This document shows positions 1-6,103 of a stretch of 6,117 nt of DNA, in pieces (the first letter of the stretch is position 1; the number at the start of each line of letters is the position of its first letter). The stretch lies in assembly GCA_946408865.1 (NCBI GenBank), contig CAMJTZ010000117.1, positions 1 through 6,117 of the forward strand, given 5' to 3'. The notes below the pieces were generated by a model that made no database searches, was not told the DNA's origin, and worked only from the letters and a program-made list of their open reading frames with translations. Position numbers and translations under genes: made by a program. Origin of the DNA: an uncultured Clostridia bacterium. GTDB taxonomy: Bacteria; Bacillota_A; Clostridia; Christensenellales; Aristaeellaceae.

Positions 1-1023
1 ATACAAATTGTCCCGATGATGGGATGTTGTTTCCTCGTAATACCAACACAGAATCAGCGGCAGGATCACCGAAAGCACCACGGACCAGATATTCCGCACC
101 GCGGAACGGATCCCCATCCGCTTTCCCATCCACTGCAGCCAGCAGATTCCCTGCAGGATGAATGCCACGCGGAATACTTCCGCGCACATCCTTCCGAGAT
201 AGGCGCCGATACCGTCCCCTGCCAGCAAGGCAATCACCCATCCGAAGCACAGAAGAAAAACAGCCGTTCCCATCCGGCGCGGCATATACCACTGTTCCAT
301 CGGGGAAAACTCGCCGCGCTCTCCCTGCTTCCGCCGCAGCCAGTCCGGCAGTACGGTACTCAGCAGCACAGTGACCGCCGTATGCACAACCACGGCGCTG
401 CACAGTGTGGAAGGCAGCATTCCTTCGAGCGAAACACGCAGGCTGTAAAGCATCTGCACCTTCGTTCCCGGGGCGATGATCACATTTCCCATCACACGGA
501 CCGCCGGAAACAGTGCGTCCGTTCCTGTCAGGCGGACATAGCCGGCACTCAGGGCGCGCAGCAGCAGGTCTGTGCTGTTCGGGCTGCGGTCCACATAATC
601 ACAGGCCGCCTGTGCCAGACCGTTCACGATCTGCCCGCCGGTTATCCGCAGCAGAATCATCAGCCCGGTGCACCATGCTGCCAGGCATACTCCGGTTCGC
701 AGCGCCGGGCGGAGCAGCTTCCTGCGCATCGGGAGACAGGCTGTCAGCCCGGTCCCGATACACCAGATCAGAACCACCGGAAGCGCCTGCAAGGGGAAAA
801 CTTTCCATCCCGCCACGGCTGCCAGACTGCACATCGATGCCGTCAGCGGCCAGGGATAAAGCGCTCCGGAAACGGAAGCCGCCACCGGCAGCAAAAGCTG
901 CACCGCCAGAACGGGAACCGTCCATGTATTCCGGTCCGCACCAGGCGCCAGCGCGATCACGATCGACAGCACAGCCATCACTGCCGGAGCAATCCACTTC
1001 TGCCCGTTGTTTTTTCCGGCCAT
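1..1023 (-). CDS. Polytopic membrane protein, YybS/DUF2232-like (3' end outside window)
   Basis: The frame is open from an ATG at 1023 to the window edge: 341 codons with no stop, so the C-terminus is missing. The start is set by GGAGGT at 1032-1037, eight bases upstream. The protein is very hydrophobic, with apparent membrane segments near residues 11-28, 36-56, 62-75, 79-97, 110-126, 204-225, 251-268 and 311-328. A polar stretch at about 228-250 (RRKQGERGEF, then PMEQWYMPRR) resembles the short 'P-F-x-x-W-x-LP' loop I associate with DUF2232/YybS proteins. The following segment, with LQGICWLQ at about 290-297, also fits that family's end. YybS is roughly 310 residues in Bacillus, so little should be missing. 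Function is unknown. In many Bacillota this gene precedes gdpP (c-di-AMP phosphodiesterase) and rplI, which would then lie beyond the left edge (inference). It is transcribed separately from the operon upstream. The membrane-protein call is firm; the family call is from recalled motifs only. Confidence 0.66.
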   Translation of the reverse strand, partial: MAGKNNGQKWIAPAVMAVLSIVIALAPGADRNTWTVPVLAVQLLLPVAASVSGALYPWPLTASMCSLAAVAGWKVFPLQALPVVLIWCIGTGLTACLPMRRKLLRPALRTGVCLAAWCTGLMILLRITGGQIVNGLAQAACDYVDRSPNSTDLLLRALSAGYVRLTGTDALFPAVRVMGNVIIAPGTKVQMLYSLRVSLEGMLPSTLCSAVVVHTAVTVLLSTVLPDWLRRKQGERGEFSPMEQWYMPRRMGTAVFLLCFGWVIALLAGDGIGAYLGRMCAEVFRVAFILQGICWLQWMGKRMGIRSAVRNIWSVVLSVILPLILCWYYEETTSHHRDNLY

Positions 1024-1058
1024 GCTGTCTCACCTCCATACGCATAACATATCACTTT

Positions 1059-1087
1059 ATTGTATCCCATTCCGCCTGAAAAATCAA
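1059..1087 (-). promoter_or_regulatory. Sigma-A-type promoter of the YybS-like gene
   Basis: On the minus strand, TTGATT (1082-1087) and TACAAT (1059-1064) are separated by exactly 17 bases. TACAAT differs from the consensus by one base and TTGATT by two. Transcription would start near 1052, giving a leader of about 28 bases before the ATG at 1023. The -35 box begins one base after the T-run of the preceding terminator, so termination and re-initiation are packed into about 55 bases. Confidence 0.72.
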
Positions 1088-1088
1088 C

Positions 1089-1113
1089 AAAAAAACCGGG
1101 CGGAACCGCCCAG
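1089..1113 (-). terminator. Intrinsic terminator of the murB operon
   Basis: On the minus strand CTGGGCG (1107-1113) pairs with CGCCCGG (1096-1102) around a GTTC loop. This gives seven pairs including one G-T wobble, followed at once by seven T (1089-1095). It begins seven bases after the TAA of the membrane protein gene (1121-1123). There is no matching T-run on the plus strand, so it works in one direction. It is a textbook Rho-independent terminator and marks the end of the operon. Confidence 0.88.
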
Positions 1114-1120
1114 CCTGCCT

Positions 1121-3112
1121 TTATCCCTCCGGTATTTTCCAGATTGCTGCCTCCCCGTTTTCGAAGACCTTCCGGTACATGCGGTCCAGTGCTTCCTCAT
1201 CCACATCATACTGGCCCCGCTCATAGGAGGATACATAGATATAACCGGCATTGTATTTCTGCGGAATCTCAGGACAGCTTTCCGGATCCTCGAAGAACAT
1301 CCGGAGATCCTCCTGCCGCTCCCAGGTATCGAACCCATGCCAGTAAAGCCACAGGTCCGGCCCGCACGCCACCGACTTCCCGCCGATGGACAGCACCGGA
1401 TTCAGGTGCTGTGTGCCCGAGATAAACACTGCGTCCTTTTCGGTCCGGTCCCGGGCGAATTCCCCGGCCTCCACCGATGCGCTGCTGAAGGCGATATAGT
1501 CACTTACGCACTCCCGCCAGATCGTCAGCCCGGCGCTCAGGAAGGTAACCGTCGCAGCGATGACCGCCAGTACATATCGGCTGCGCAGACCCTTCAGCTT
1601 CTTCCAGATTTCGGCGCTCCAGTCCGCCACAATCATGCAGCACAGCAGCCAGGCAAGATACAGAAGTTTATTGTTGTCATATTCGTTCGGCTGGAAGCGG
1701 ATGAATTCCGCCGCCAGGATGATCGGCAGCGCCATCGCGAAGAGCCGGCGGTGCCGCGGCGTTTTGTCAAACAGCGCCGCGATCAGCGCAAGGAACGGGA
1801 GTCCGATGTTCTTGACGTAGAACCAGATATACAGATCCCGCATCCCCCGTCCGCCCGGGTTGTTCACCCAGTTGAACTGCAGCTGCAGGAAACTGTGGCC
1901 GGCGCCTTCCTGGAAAGCCTGCCGGAACGTAAACAGGATCAGCTGCGGAACCGCAAGCGCCGCAGCAATACCGGCATAAATCAGATAGGGTGTCAGAATC
2001 TGCCACCGGGTGCGGCGGGTCATCATGGCATCCGGGTCTCCATGAATCCAGTCGTACATCATTGCGCCGAAAGACGCAAGGACCAGTGCCAGAAAACTGT
2101 GGGTATGGATCAGCGGAAGCGCTCCGGCCCATACAGCCAGCAGGATCAGGCCGCGCGGTCCGTTTCCTGGGTCCCGCTTTTTTGCCCGGAAAACCGCATC
2201 CATCAGATAAAAGCACGGGAAAACGGCGCACCAGCCGCCCAGAAGCGTCCGCTGGGGAACCATCAGGTCACAGATCACATTGGACCAGCGCAGGTTGTTC
2301 GGATCCGGCTGGTTCGTCGGCGTCTTGTAATATCCGGTCAGAATATTCTGAATCCGCTCGCCGACTGTTTCAAAATATCCCCCGTCCCAGCTGCCGCCGG
2401 CCAGGTCAAAGTCGTACAGGAATCCGAGCCCGCCGTTGAGGAAAAACAGCAGCGCCGCCAGGATCATGATCTTTCCGCCCGCTGTCATTTCCCGTCCGAG
2501 CACCAGTACGCCCATGAAGCACAGCGCCATCATCAGCGTTCCTGGAATCACGACGGAAGCCTGCAGGCTGCATCCCAGCAGGTAAAAGGTGGAGCTGAAG
2601 GTATCCGTCAGGAAAGGATAGCTCAGCCGGGCCCCCGGATAGAAGGGATAGTCCGCCGGGAATTTTTTTCCTGTCAGCCCGGTAATGAAGCTCAGATGCA
2701 TCGGCAGGTCGCCGTAGGTGCTCTGGCCGACGTGCCAGTTTCCGGCCGCGTCCACCCGCATCACATGCGTATACTGCAGATACGCGCTCAGGAGCACCAG
2801 CGGAATCAGCACCGGAAGCATCCGGAGAAGCGTCTTTTTTTCTTCGCCGTCCCACAGAGCCGGATCCCGCCTGTCGCGCAGAAACCAGCAGACCGCGGTA
2901 AGAATCAGCAGCAGCCCGGCAGCAGCCGCATGAGCCGCCGCCGTAAAGCCCAGGACAAACGCAAACAGTGCCGGAAGCCACATCTCCAGCAGCACGCCAA
3001 AACTCAGTCCGAGCCAGATCCTGTTCAGCGGTTTATGTTTCGGCAGCAGGAACCGTACATTCAGAACGCCGAGCGCCAGATACAGCAGCAGATACGATAT
3101 GGATGCCACCAT
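1121..3112 (-). CDS. Large multi-pass membrane protein, GT-C glycosyltransferase-like
   Basis: The product has 663 residues with about 12-13 predicted membrane segments between residues 1 and 533 (for example 33-55, 58-77, 98-113, 187-206, 213-234, 320-353, 373-396, 428-447, 457-470, 513-533). A soluble C-terminal part of about 120 residues follows. After the third or fourth segment comes YGDLPMHLSF (133-142). Its Asp135 and His139 sit in the first large loop, where GT-C enzymes, which use lipid-phosphate sugar donors, carry their catalytic Asp. Other marked motifs are LSYPFLTD (163-170), PQRTLLGG (286-293), LPLIHTHSFL (332-341) and QPNEYDNNKLL (474-484). The tail has ISGTQHLNPV (564-573) and WLYWHGFD (588-595), a pattern I associate with similar uncharacterised membrane proteins of bacteria and archaea. 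It follows whiA by 37 bases and is last in the operon. The substrate is unknown; an envelope glycan or polymer role is inference from fold and neighbours. The start could be the ATG at 3112 or the GTG at 3109. Confidence 0.7.
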   Translation of the reverse strand: MVASISYLLLYLALGVLNVRFLLPKHKPLNRIWLGLSFGVLLEMWLPALFAFVLGFTAAAHAAAAGLLLILTAVCWFLRDRRDPALWDGEEKKTLLRMLPVLIPLVLLSAYLQYTHVMRVDAAGNWHVGQSTYGDLPMHLSFITGLTGKKFPADYPFYPGARLSYPFLTDTFSSTFYLLGCSLQASVVIPGTLMMALCFMGVLVLGREMTAGGKIMILAALLFFLNGGLGFLYDFDLAGGSWDGGYFETVGERIQNILTGYYKTPTNQPDPNNLRWSNVICDLMVPQRTLLGGWCAVFPCFYLMDAVFRAKKRDPGNGPRGLILLAVWAGALPLIHTHSFLALVLASFGAMMYDWIHGDPDAMMTRRTRWQILTPYLIYAGIAAALAVPQLILFTFRQAFQEGAGHSFLQLQFNWVNNPGGRGMRDLYIWFYVKNIGLPFLALIAALFDKTPRHRRLFAMALPIILAAEFIRFQPNEYDNNKLLYLAWLLCCMIVADWSAEIWKKLKGLRSRYVLAVIAATVTFLSAGLTIWRECVSDYIAFSSASVEAGEFARDRTEKDAVFISGTQHLNPVLSIGGKSVACGPDLWLYWHGFDTWERQEDLRMFFEDPESCPEIPQKYNAGYIYVSSYERGQYDVDEEALDRMYRKVFENGEAAIWKIPEG

Positions 3113-3113
3113 A

Positions 3114-3130
3114 CCTCCCGGTTCCCCCTT
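3114..3130 (-). promoter_or_regulatory. Two candidate ribosome binding sites before the GT-C-like gene
   Basis: GGGAGG (3114-3119) lies only one base before the ATG at 3112, too close for normal initiation. It lies four bases before an in-frame GTG at 3109, which is short but workable. A second purine run, AAGGGGG (3124-3130), lies 11 bases before the ATG. Either the upstream run serves the ATG, or the true start is the GTG, which would shorten the protein by one residue. The product is almost the same either way. Confidence 0.55.
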
Positions 3131-3149
3131 TCCTGTTTTGTTCTGTTTC

Positions 3150-4106
3150 TCAGATTTCCGCCGCCACTTCCATCAGGCGGCGCATGCGATGGTTTACCCC
3201 GCTCTTTCCGACCGGCGGATCCATCATCTCACCCAGTTCCTTCAGGCTCAGGTCCGGGTTTTCCAGCCGGAGTCTGGCCAGCTCCCGCAGTGCCGGCGGC
3301 AGGGTAAATAATCCCTGCTTCAGGGAGATCTGCCGGATCGCCTCTGCCTGTTTCTGTGCCGCGTCCAGCATCCGCTCCCCGTTGTGTTCGTCGCAGTTGG
3401 CCGCACGGACCGCCGCAGCCCGCAGCTGCTTGTTGATCCGTGTGTTCTCCATCTGCAGGACACTCTGTCCGGCGCCCATCAGTGCCAGCACGTCCGCGAT
3501 CTGCTGTGCGCCTTTCAGGTAAACCACCCGCTGTCCGCCGCGTATATACGTATGGAACGGAAGGCTGCATTTTCCGAGCAGCTTTTCCAGCATCTGCGGC
3601 AGATGTTCGTCGTCTGCCTTCCACTCAAAATGATAGCCTTTTTCCGGATTGGTCACCGTTCCCGCGCCGAGAAACGCGCCGCGCAGAAACGCTTTCCGGC
3701 AGCACTGGCGGGTCATGGGATGGCGCGGCACCGTCCGTTTCAGGTGCATCTGTCCATTCTCATCCGTTTCCGTCATATGCAGCGCGTCCAGCAGCGTCCG
3801 GGCATCCTGTCCATTCAGCGTCAGCACGCAGGTCCGCCGTCCGCCCAGCCGGGAAGTCTGTGTAAAATGCAGCGCCGGATTGACGCCAAGCCGCTTTTTC
3901 AGCAGCTGGAAAAGCCGGCGGGCCACGCCGGCATCCTCCAGCCGGTAACTGACCGAGAGCCAGCCGCCTCCCCGGAAAGCCAGATGGCCGGAGGTCTGCG
4001 TCAGTGCGGAAATCTCGCTGAGCATACAGCAGGGCTTCCCCGCAGGGAGACGGATCATCTCCTCCCGGACCCGGGCTGCAAAGCTCTGTCTCTCTCCTGT
4101 GCGCAT
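3150..4106 (-). CDS. whiA: DNA-binding protein WhiA
   Basis: The 318-residue length is normal for WhiA. This family combines a degenerate LAGLIDADG homing-endonuclease fold with a C-terminal helix-turn-helix. In Actinobacteria it controls sporulation genes; in Bacillota it affects division and growth. The N-terminal region contains SFAARVREEM (8-17). The LAGLIDADG part includes CCRKAFLRGAFLGAG (135-149) and NPEKGYHFEW (153-162), then YLKGAQQIADVLALMGA (196-212). The C-terminal DNA-binding part has LPPALRELARLRLENPDLSL (269-288) and the diagnostic KSGVNHRMRRL (301-311). The linker that is usually VNR-x-x-NCExAN-x-x-KT is weakened here to AVRAANCDEHNGERM (232-246). The start ATG overlaps the rapZ stop as TAATG, with GGAG four bases upstream inside rapZ, which suggests coupled translation. 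No glmR (yvcK) gene lies before it and no crh after it. Identification is firm. Confidence 0.95.
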   Translation of the reverse strand: MRTGERQSFAARVREEMIRLPAGKPCCMLSEISALTQTSGHLAFRGGGWLSVSYRLEDAGVARRLFQLLKKRLGVNPALHFTQTSRLGGRRTCVLTLNGQDARTLLDALHMTETDENGQMHLKRTVPRHPMTRQCCRKAFLRGAFLGAGTVTNPEKGYHFEWKADDEHLPQMLEKLLGKCSLPFHTYIRGGQRVVYLKGAQQIADVLALMGAGQSVLQMENTRINKQLRAAAVRAANCDEHNGERMLDAAQKQAEAIRQISLKQGLFTLPPALRELARLRLENPDLSLKELGEMMDPPVGKSGVNHRMRRLMEVAAEI

Positions 4107-5011
4107 TATTCTCCGTCCTCAACCGGCGTATTCCAGCGTGCCTGTTCCAGCATCAGATCCCGGTGATTGATTTCCGTCGGCAGTCCCATATTCCGGAGGT
4201 ATGCGCCGATCGCTTCCGTGATCGTCACGCTGCGATGCACGCCGCCCGTGCAGCCGACCGCAATCACAAGGCGGTGCTTCCCTTCGTCCCTGTAGCAGGG
4301 GATCAGGAAGGCAAGCAGATCCGTCCATTTTTTCATGAATTCCTTTGTTACCGGGTGTTCCATGACAAATTCCCGCACGTCCGGATCCAGCCCGGTATGG
4401 CGGCTCATGCTTTCAATGTAGAACGGGTTTGGCAGGAAGCGTACGTCAATCACAAGGTCCGCCTGGCGCGGCAGTCCGCGCTTGAAACCGAAGCTCATCA
4501 CCTCCGCCCGGATCGGTGGCTCCTTGTCGCTCAGACGGCCCAGCGCCTTGTTCAGGGTTTTCATGATATCCCGCGAGTTCAGGCCCGTTGTGTCAATGAC
4601 ATAATCCGCCGTTTCCCGCAGAGGCTGCAGCCGCTGGCGTTCCTCGGCAATGGCTTCCATCAGCGTCAGCCCTTCCTGGCTGAGGGGATGGTCTCTGCGT
4701 GTTTCCTTGTACCGGGCCAGCAGCGTCTCGTCGCTGGCTTCCATGAAGATGGTCTCCATGGAATGGCCGACCTTGCTCAGTTCCCGGATCATCTGTGCCA
4801 CAGCGTGCGCATCAAAAAACTCCCCGCTGCGGGCGTCCACGGCAATCGTCACCGTCTGCCAGCGCGTCCGGTTCGTGTCGAACGCTTCCAGCAGTTTCGG
4901 CAGCATGATCGGAGGAATATTGTCCATGCAGAAGCTGCCCTTGTCTTCCAGATAACGCAAGCAGGCTGTTTTTCCGGCACCGCTCAGTCCGGTCACGATC
5001 AGGTATTTCAT
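4106..5011 (-). CDS. rapZ: RapZ/YvcJ family P-loop nucleotide-binding protein
   Basis: The 301-residue product is slightly longer than the usual 285-295. The N-terminal P-loop domain opens with GLSGAGKT (8-15, Walker A), continues with MDNIPP (29-34), and has VDAR (58-61) after a beta strand. TRRDHPLSQEG (104-114) is a family signature. The C-terminal domain carries SFGFKRGLPRQADLVIDVRF (173-192), LPNPFY (193-198) and GCTGGVHRSV (253-262), all typical. In E. coli, RapZ binds the small RNA GlmZ and adjusts GlmS, which makes glucosamine-6-phosphate for peptidoglycan. In Bacillus, YvcJ binds and hydrolyses nucleotides, and its role is less clear. RNA binding in this organism should not be assumed. 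The start codon overlaps the murB stop (ATGA), and GAGG lies four bases before it, so translation is probably coupled to murB. Confidence 0.96.
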   Translation of the reverse strand: MKYLIVTGLSGAGKTACLRYLEDKGSFCMDNIPPIMLPKLLEAFDTNRTRWQTVTIAVDARSGEFFDAHAVAQMIRELSKVGHSMETIFMEASDETLLARYKETRRDHPLSQEGLTLMEAIAEERQRLQPLRETADYVIDTTGLNSRDIMKTLNKALGRLSDKEPPIRAEVMSFGFKRGLPRQADLVIDVRFLPNPFYIESMSRHTGLDPDVREFVMEHPVTKEFMKKWTDLLAFLIPCYRDEGKHRLVIAVGCTGGVHRSVTITEAIGAYLRNMGLPTEINHRDLMLEQARWNTPVEDGE

Positions 5012-5898
5012 TCTTCCTCTGTTTCCTCTCCGAGAACTTTCACCTCAGGCTCCAGCTGCACGCCGGCACGTTCCAGCACAATCTGCTGCACTTTCCGCAT
5101 CAGCGCCAGGTAATCGCTGCTGCTGGTTCCGTTGTTGTTGACAAGGAAGCCGGCATGCTTCAGACTGACCTGCGCTTCTCCGACGCTGTAGCCCTTCAGT
5201 CCGCACTGGTCAATCAGGGCGGCGGCGAAATACCCTTCCGGGCGTTTGAAAGTGCTCCCCGCACTGGGCACGTCCAGGGGCTGCTTCTCCGCGCGCATCG
5301 CGTTCAGCTCGCTCATCCGGGACCGGATCGCTTCCGGATCTCCCGGCTGCAGTTCAAAAATAACCTCTGTCACGACAAAGTTCCTGCTTTTGACAGCGCT
5401 CGTCCGGTAACCGAACTGCATTTCCTCCCGGGTCAGGGATACAGGCGTTCCGTCCGGCATCACGCCGTTCACCCGGAGCGTCACATCGGCCAGTTCCCCG
5501 CCGTAGGCGCCGGCGTTCATGCTAATCCCGCCGCCGACGGTTCCGGGGATGCCCGCGGCAAATTCCATCCCGGTCAGTCCGGCTTCCGCCGCCGCGGCGG
5601 CAACAGCGCCGAGCATGGCTCCGGCCTGCGCAGTCAGAAGATTTCCCTCGCGGCGGATCTCCCGCATATTCTTTTCCACCCGGATCACCAGTCCGCGGAT
5701 CCCGCCGTCAAGAACCAGCAGGTTGCTTCCCCTGCCGATCACCGTTACGGGAATGCCCGCGCTTCCGGCCTCCGCGAACAGCGCGGTAATTTCTTCCGCA
5801 CTCCGGGGAAAGGCCAGATAATCCGCCGGACCGCCGAGTTTCAGCGTCGTATACTGACGCATTTCGGCGTTCCGGATCACTTCGAAACGTTCAAACAT
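5008..5898 (-). CDS. murB: UDP-N-acetylmuramate dehydrogenase (UDP-N-acetylenolpyruvoylglucosamine reductase)
   Basis: MurB reduces UDP-GlcNAc-enolpyruvate to UDP-MurNAc with NADPH and FAD, in the cytoplasm, as the second committed step of peptidoglycan precursor synthesis. The product has 296 residues, typical of the shorter type II enzymes of Bacillota. The FAD-binding part shows TTLKLGGPADYL (17-28), VIGRGSNLLVLDGG (53-66) and EFAAGIPGTVGGGISMNAGA (112-131). FGYRTS (162-167) holds the substrate-binding Tyr-Arg. PSAGSTFKRP (211-220) carries Ser215, matching the catalytic proton donor. DQCGLKGYSVGEAQVSLKHA (230-249) and LEPEVKVLG (282-290), with the conserved active-site Glu, complete the C-terminal domain. 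It is the first gene of the operon and overlaps rapZ by four bases (ATGA). AAGGAG lies 12 bases before the ATG, a long gap, but no better start is visible. Confidence 0.97.
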   Translation of the reverse strand: MFERFEVIRNAEMRQYTTLKLGGPADYLAFPRSAEEITALFAEAGSAGIPVTVIGRGSNLLVLDGGIRGLVIRVEKNMREIRREGNLLTAQAGAMLGAVAAAAAEAGLTGMEFAAGIPGTVGGGISMNAGAYGGELADVTLRVNGVMPDGTPVSLTREEMQFGYRTSAVKSRNFVVTEVIFELQPGDPEAIRSRMSELNAMRAEKQPLDVPSAGSTFKRPEGYFAAALIDQCGLKGYSVGEAQVSLKHAGFLVNNNGTSSSDYLALMRKVQQIVLERAGVQLEPEVKVLGEETEEE

Positions 5899-5910
5899 AA
5901 ACAGCTTTTT

Positions 5911-5916
5911 CTCCTT
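5911..5916 (-). promoter_or_regulatory. Ribosome binding site of murB with long spacing
   Basis: AAGGAG is a strong Shine-Dalgarno match but sits 12 bases before the ATG at 5898, more than the usual 5-9. A CTG codon six bases before the ATG is in frame and would have better spacing, but CTG starts are rare. The ATG remains the better choice. Confidence 0.6.
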
Positions 5917-5924
5917 CTTGTCCG

Positions 5925-5955
5925 GGGCGGATGGTACAGGTTGGCAATCCGTCCC
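5925..5955 (-). promoter_or_regulatory. Possible 5' leader stem-loop of the murB operon mRNA
   Basis: On the minus strand GGGACGGAT (5947-5955) can pair with ATCCGCCC (5925-5932): eight pairs with one bulged A, and a 14-base loop. The predicted transcript start from the promoter at 5964-5992 is near 5957, so this hairpin would sit at the 5' end of the mRNA, upstream of AAGGAG. No T-run follows on this strand, so it is not an attenuator by itself. It may protect the mRNA end or be chance. Confidence 0.35.
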
Positions 5956-5963
5956 AATTTTCT

Positions 5964-5992
5964 ATTTTACCTGCCGCCGGTCCAAAAAGCAA
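5964..5992 (-). promoter_or_regulatory. Likely sigma-A promoter of the murB-rapZ-whiA operon
   Basis: On the minus strand TTGCTT (5987-5992) and TAAAAT (5964-5969) are 17 bases apart. The -10 box matches the consensus at five of six positions and the -35 at three of six. Transcription would start about 58 bases before the murB ATG. No other promoter is visible before whiA or the membrane protein gene, so this one probably serves all four genes. Confidence 0.6.
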
Positions 5993-6014
5993 GAAGCTGC
6001 GATGTACGGACCGA

Positions 6015-6043
6015 TTGACAAGCACCCTGCTTTCCTGTATCTT
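6015..6043 (+). promoter_or_regulatory. Plus-strand sigma-A-like promoter of a divergent gene
   Basis: TTGACA (6015-6020), a perfect -35 box, is followed after exactly 17 bases by TATCTT (6038-6043), which matches the -10 consensus at four of six positions. Transcription would start near 6050 and give a leader of about 65 bases before a likely start codon at 6116. It points away from murB, so the two promoters are divergent, with their -35 boxes 22 bases apart. Confidence 0.55.
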
Positions 6044-6052
6044 TTCATCAGG

Positions 6053-6081
6053 AAAAAAAAGCCGGCCATCCGGGCGCCGGC
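6053..6081 (-). terminator. GC hairpin with T8 on the minus strand (terminator-like)
   Basis: GCCGGC (6076-6081) pairs with GCCGGC (6061-6066) around a nine-base loop, and on the minus strand eight T follow (6053-6060). This is the form of an intrinsic terminator for a minus-strand gene beyond the right edge. However, no stop codon occurs in any minus-strand frame in the 36 bases between the edge and the hairpin. A plus-strand gene also seems to start there. On the plus strand the hairpin would instead lie in that gene's leader. It could also block antisense transcription into the murB promoter. Confidence 0.5.
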
Positions 6082-6087
6082 AGACAG

Positions 6088-6097
6088 CAGTATACTG
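6088..6097. repeat. Perfect 10-base palindrome CAGTATACTG
   Basis: The sequence equals its own reverse complement. It lies seven bases before the plus-strand AGGAGG and downstream of the plus-strand promoter. It could be a small operator half-site or chance. Without a second copy in the window it cannot be assigned. Confidence 0.3.
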
Positions 6098-6103
6098 TAT
6101 GAC

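Noticed and set aside
599..1045. A 148-codon minus-strand frame overlapping the start of the YybS-like gene
   Set aside because: It is out of frame with the membrane protein, has low-complexity composition, and its ATG lacks the well-spaced GGAGGT that serves the ATG at 1023.
16..1047. A 343-codon plus-strand frame opposite the YybS-like gene
   Set aside because: It has the same Gln/His/Arg/Pro-rich composition and no ribosome binding site. The opposite strand encodes a coherent hydrophobic protein with a good start and promoter.
2663..2669. A run of seven A (coding strand) inside the GT-C-like gene, and another near 2835
   Set aside because: Both encode ordinary Lys codons in an intact frame. 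Seven bases is too short to argue for phase variation or programmed frameshifting without other signals.
735..2690. Recurring CTGTCAGCCCGGT-like strings near 736 and 2672
   Set aside because: They encode Thr-Gly-Leu-Thr in two membrane proteins using the same favoured codons. Only two close copies exist and both are in coding sequence.
1007..3307. A 766-codon open frame on the plus strand opposite the GT-C-like gene and the 3' end of whiA
   Set aside because: It is very rich in Gln, His, Arg and Pro, has no recognisable motif, and mirrors the codon pattern of the minus-strand gene. This is typical of an antisense frame in GC-rich DNA.
3384..4166. Plus-strand frames opposite whiA, rapZ and murB (up to about 316 codons)
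   Set aside because: The minus-strand products are clear, full-length conserved proteins. The plus-strand frames carry no domains.
5925..5968. Plus-strand reading of the murB leader hairpin followed by a T-rich stretch, as a possible terminator
   Set aside because: The T-run is interrupted and no plus-strand gene ends before it.
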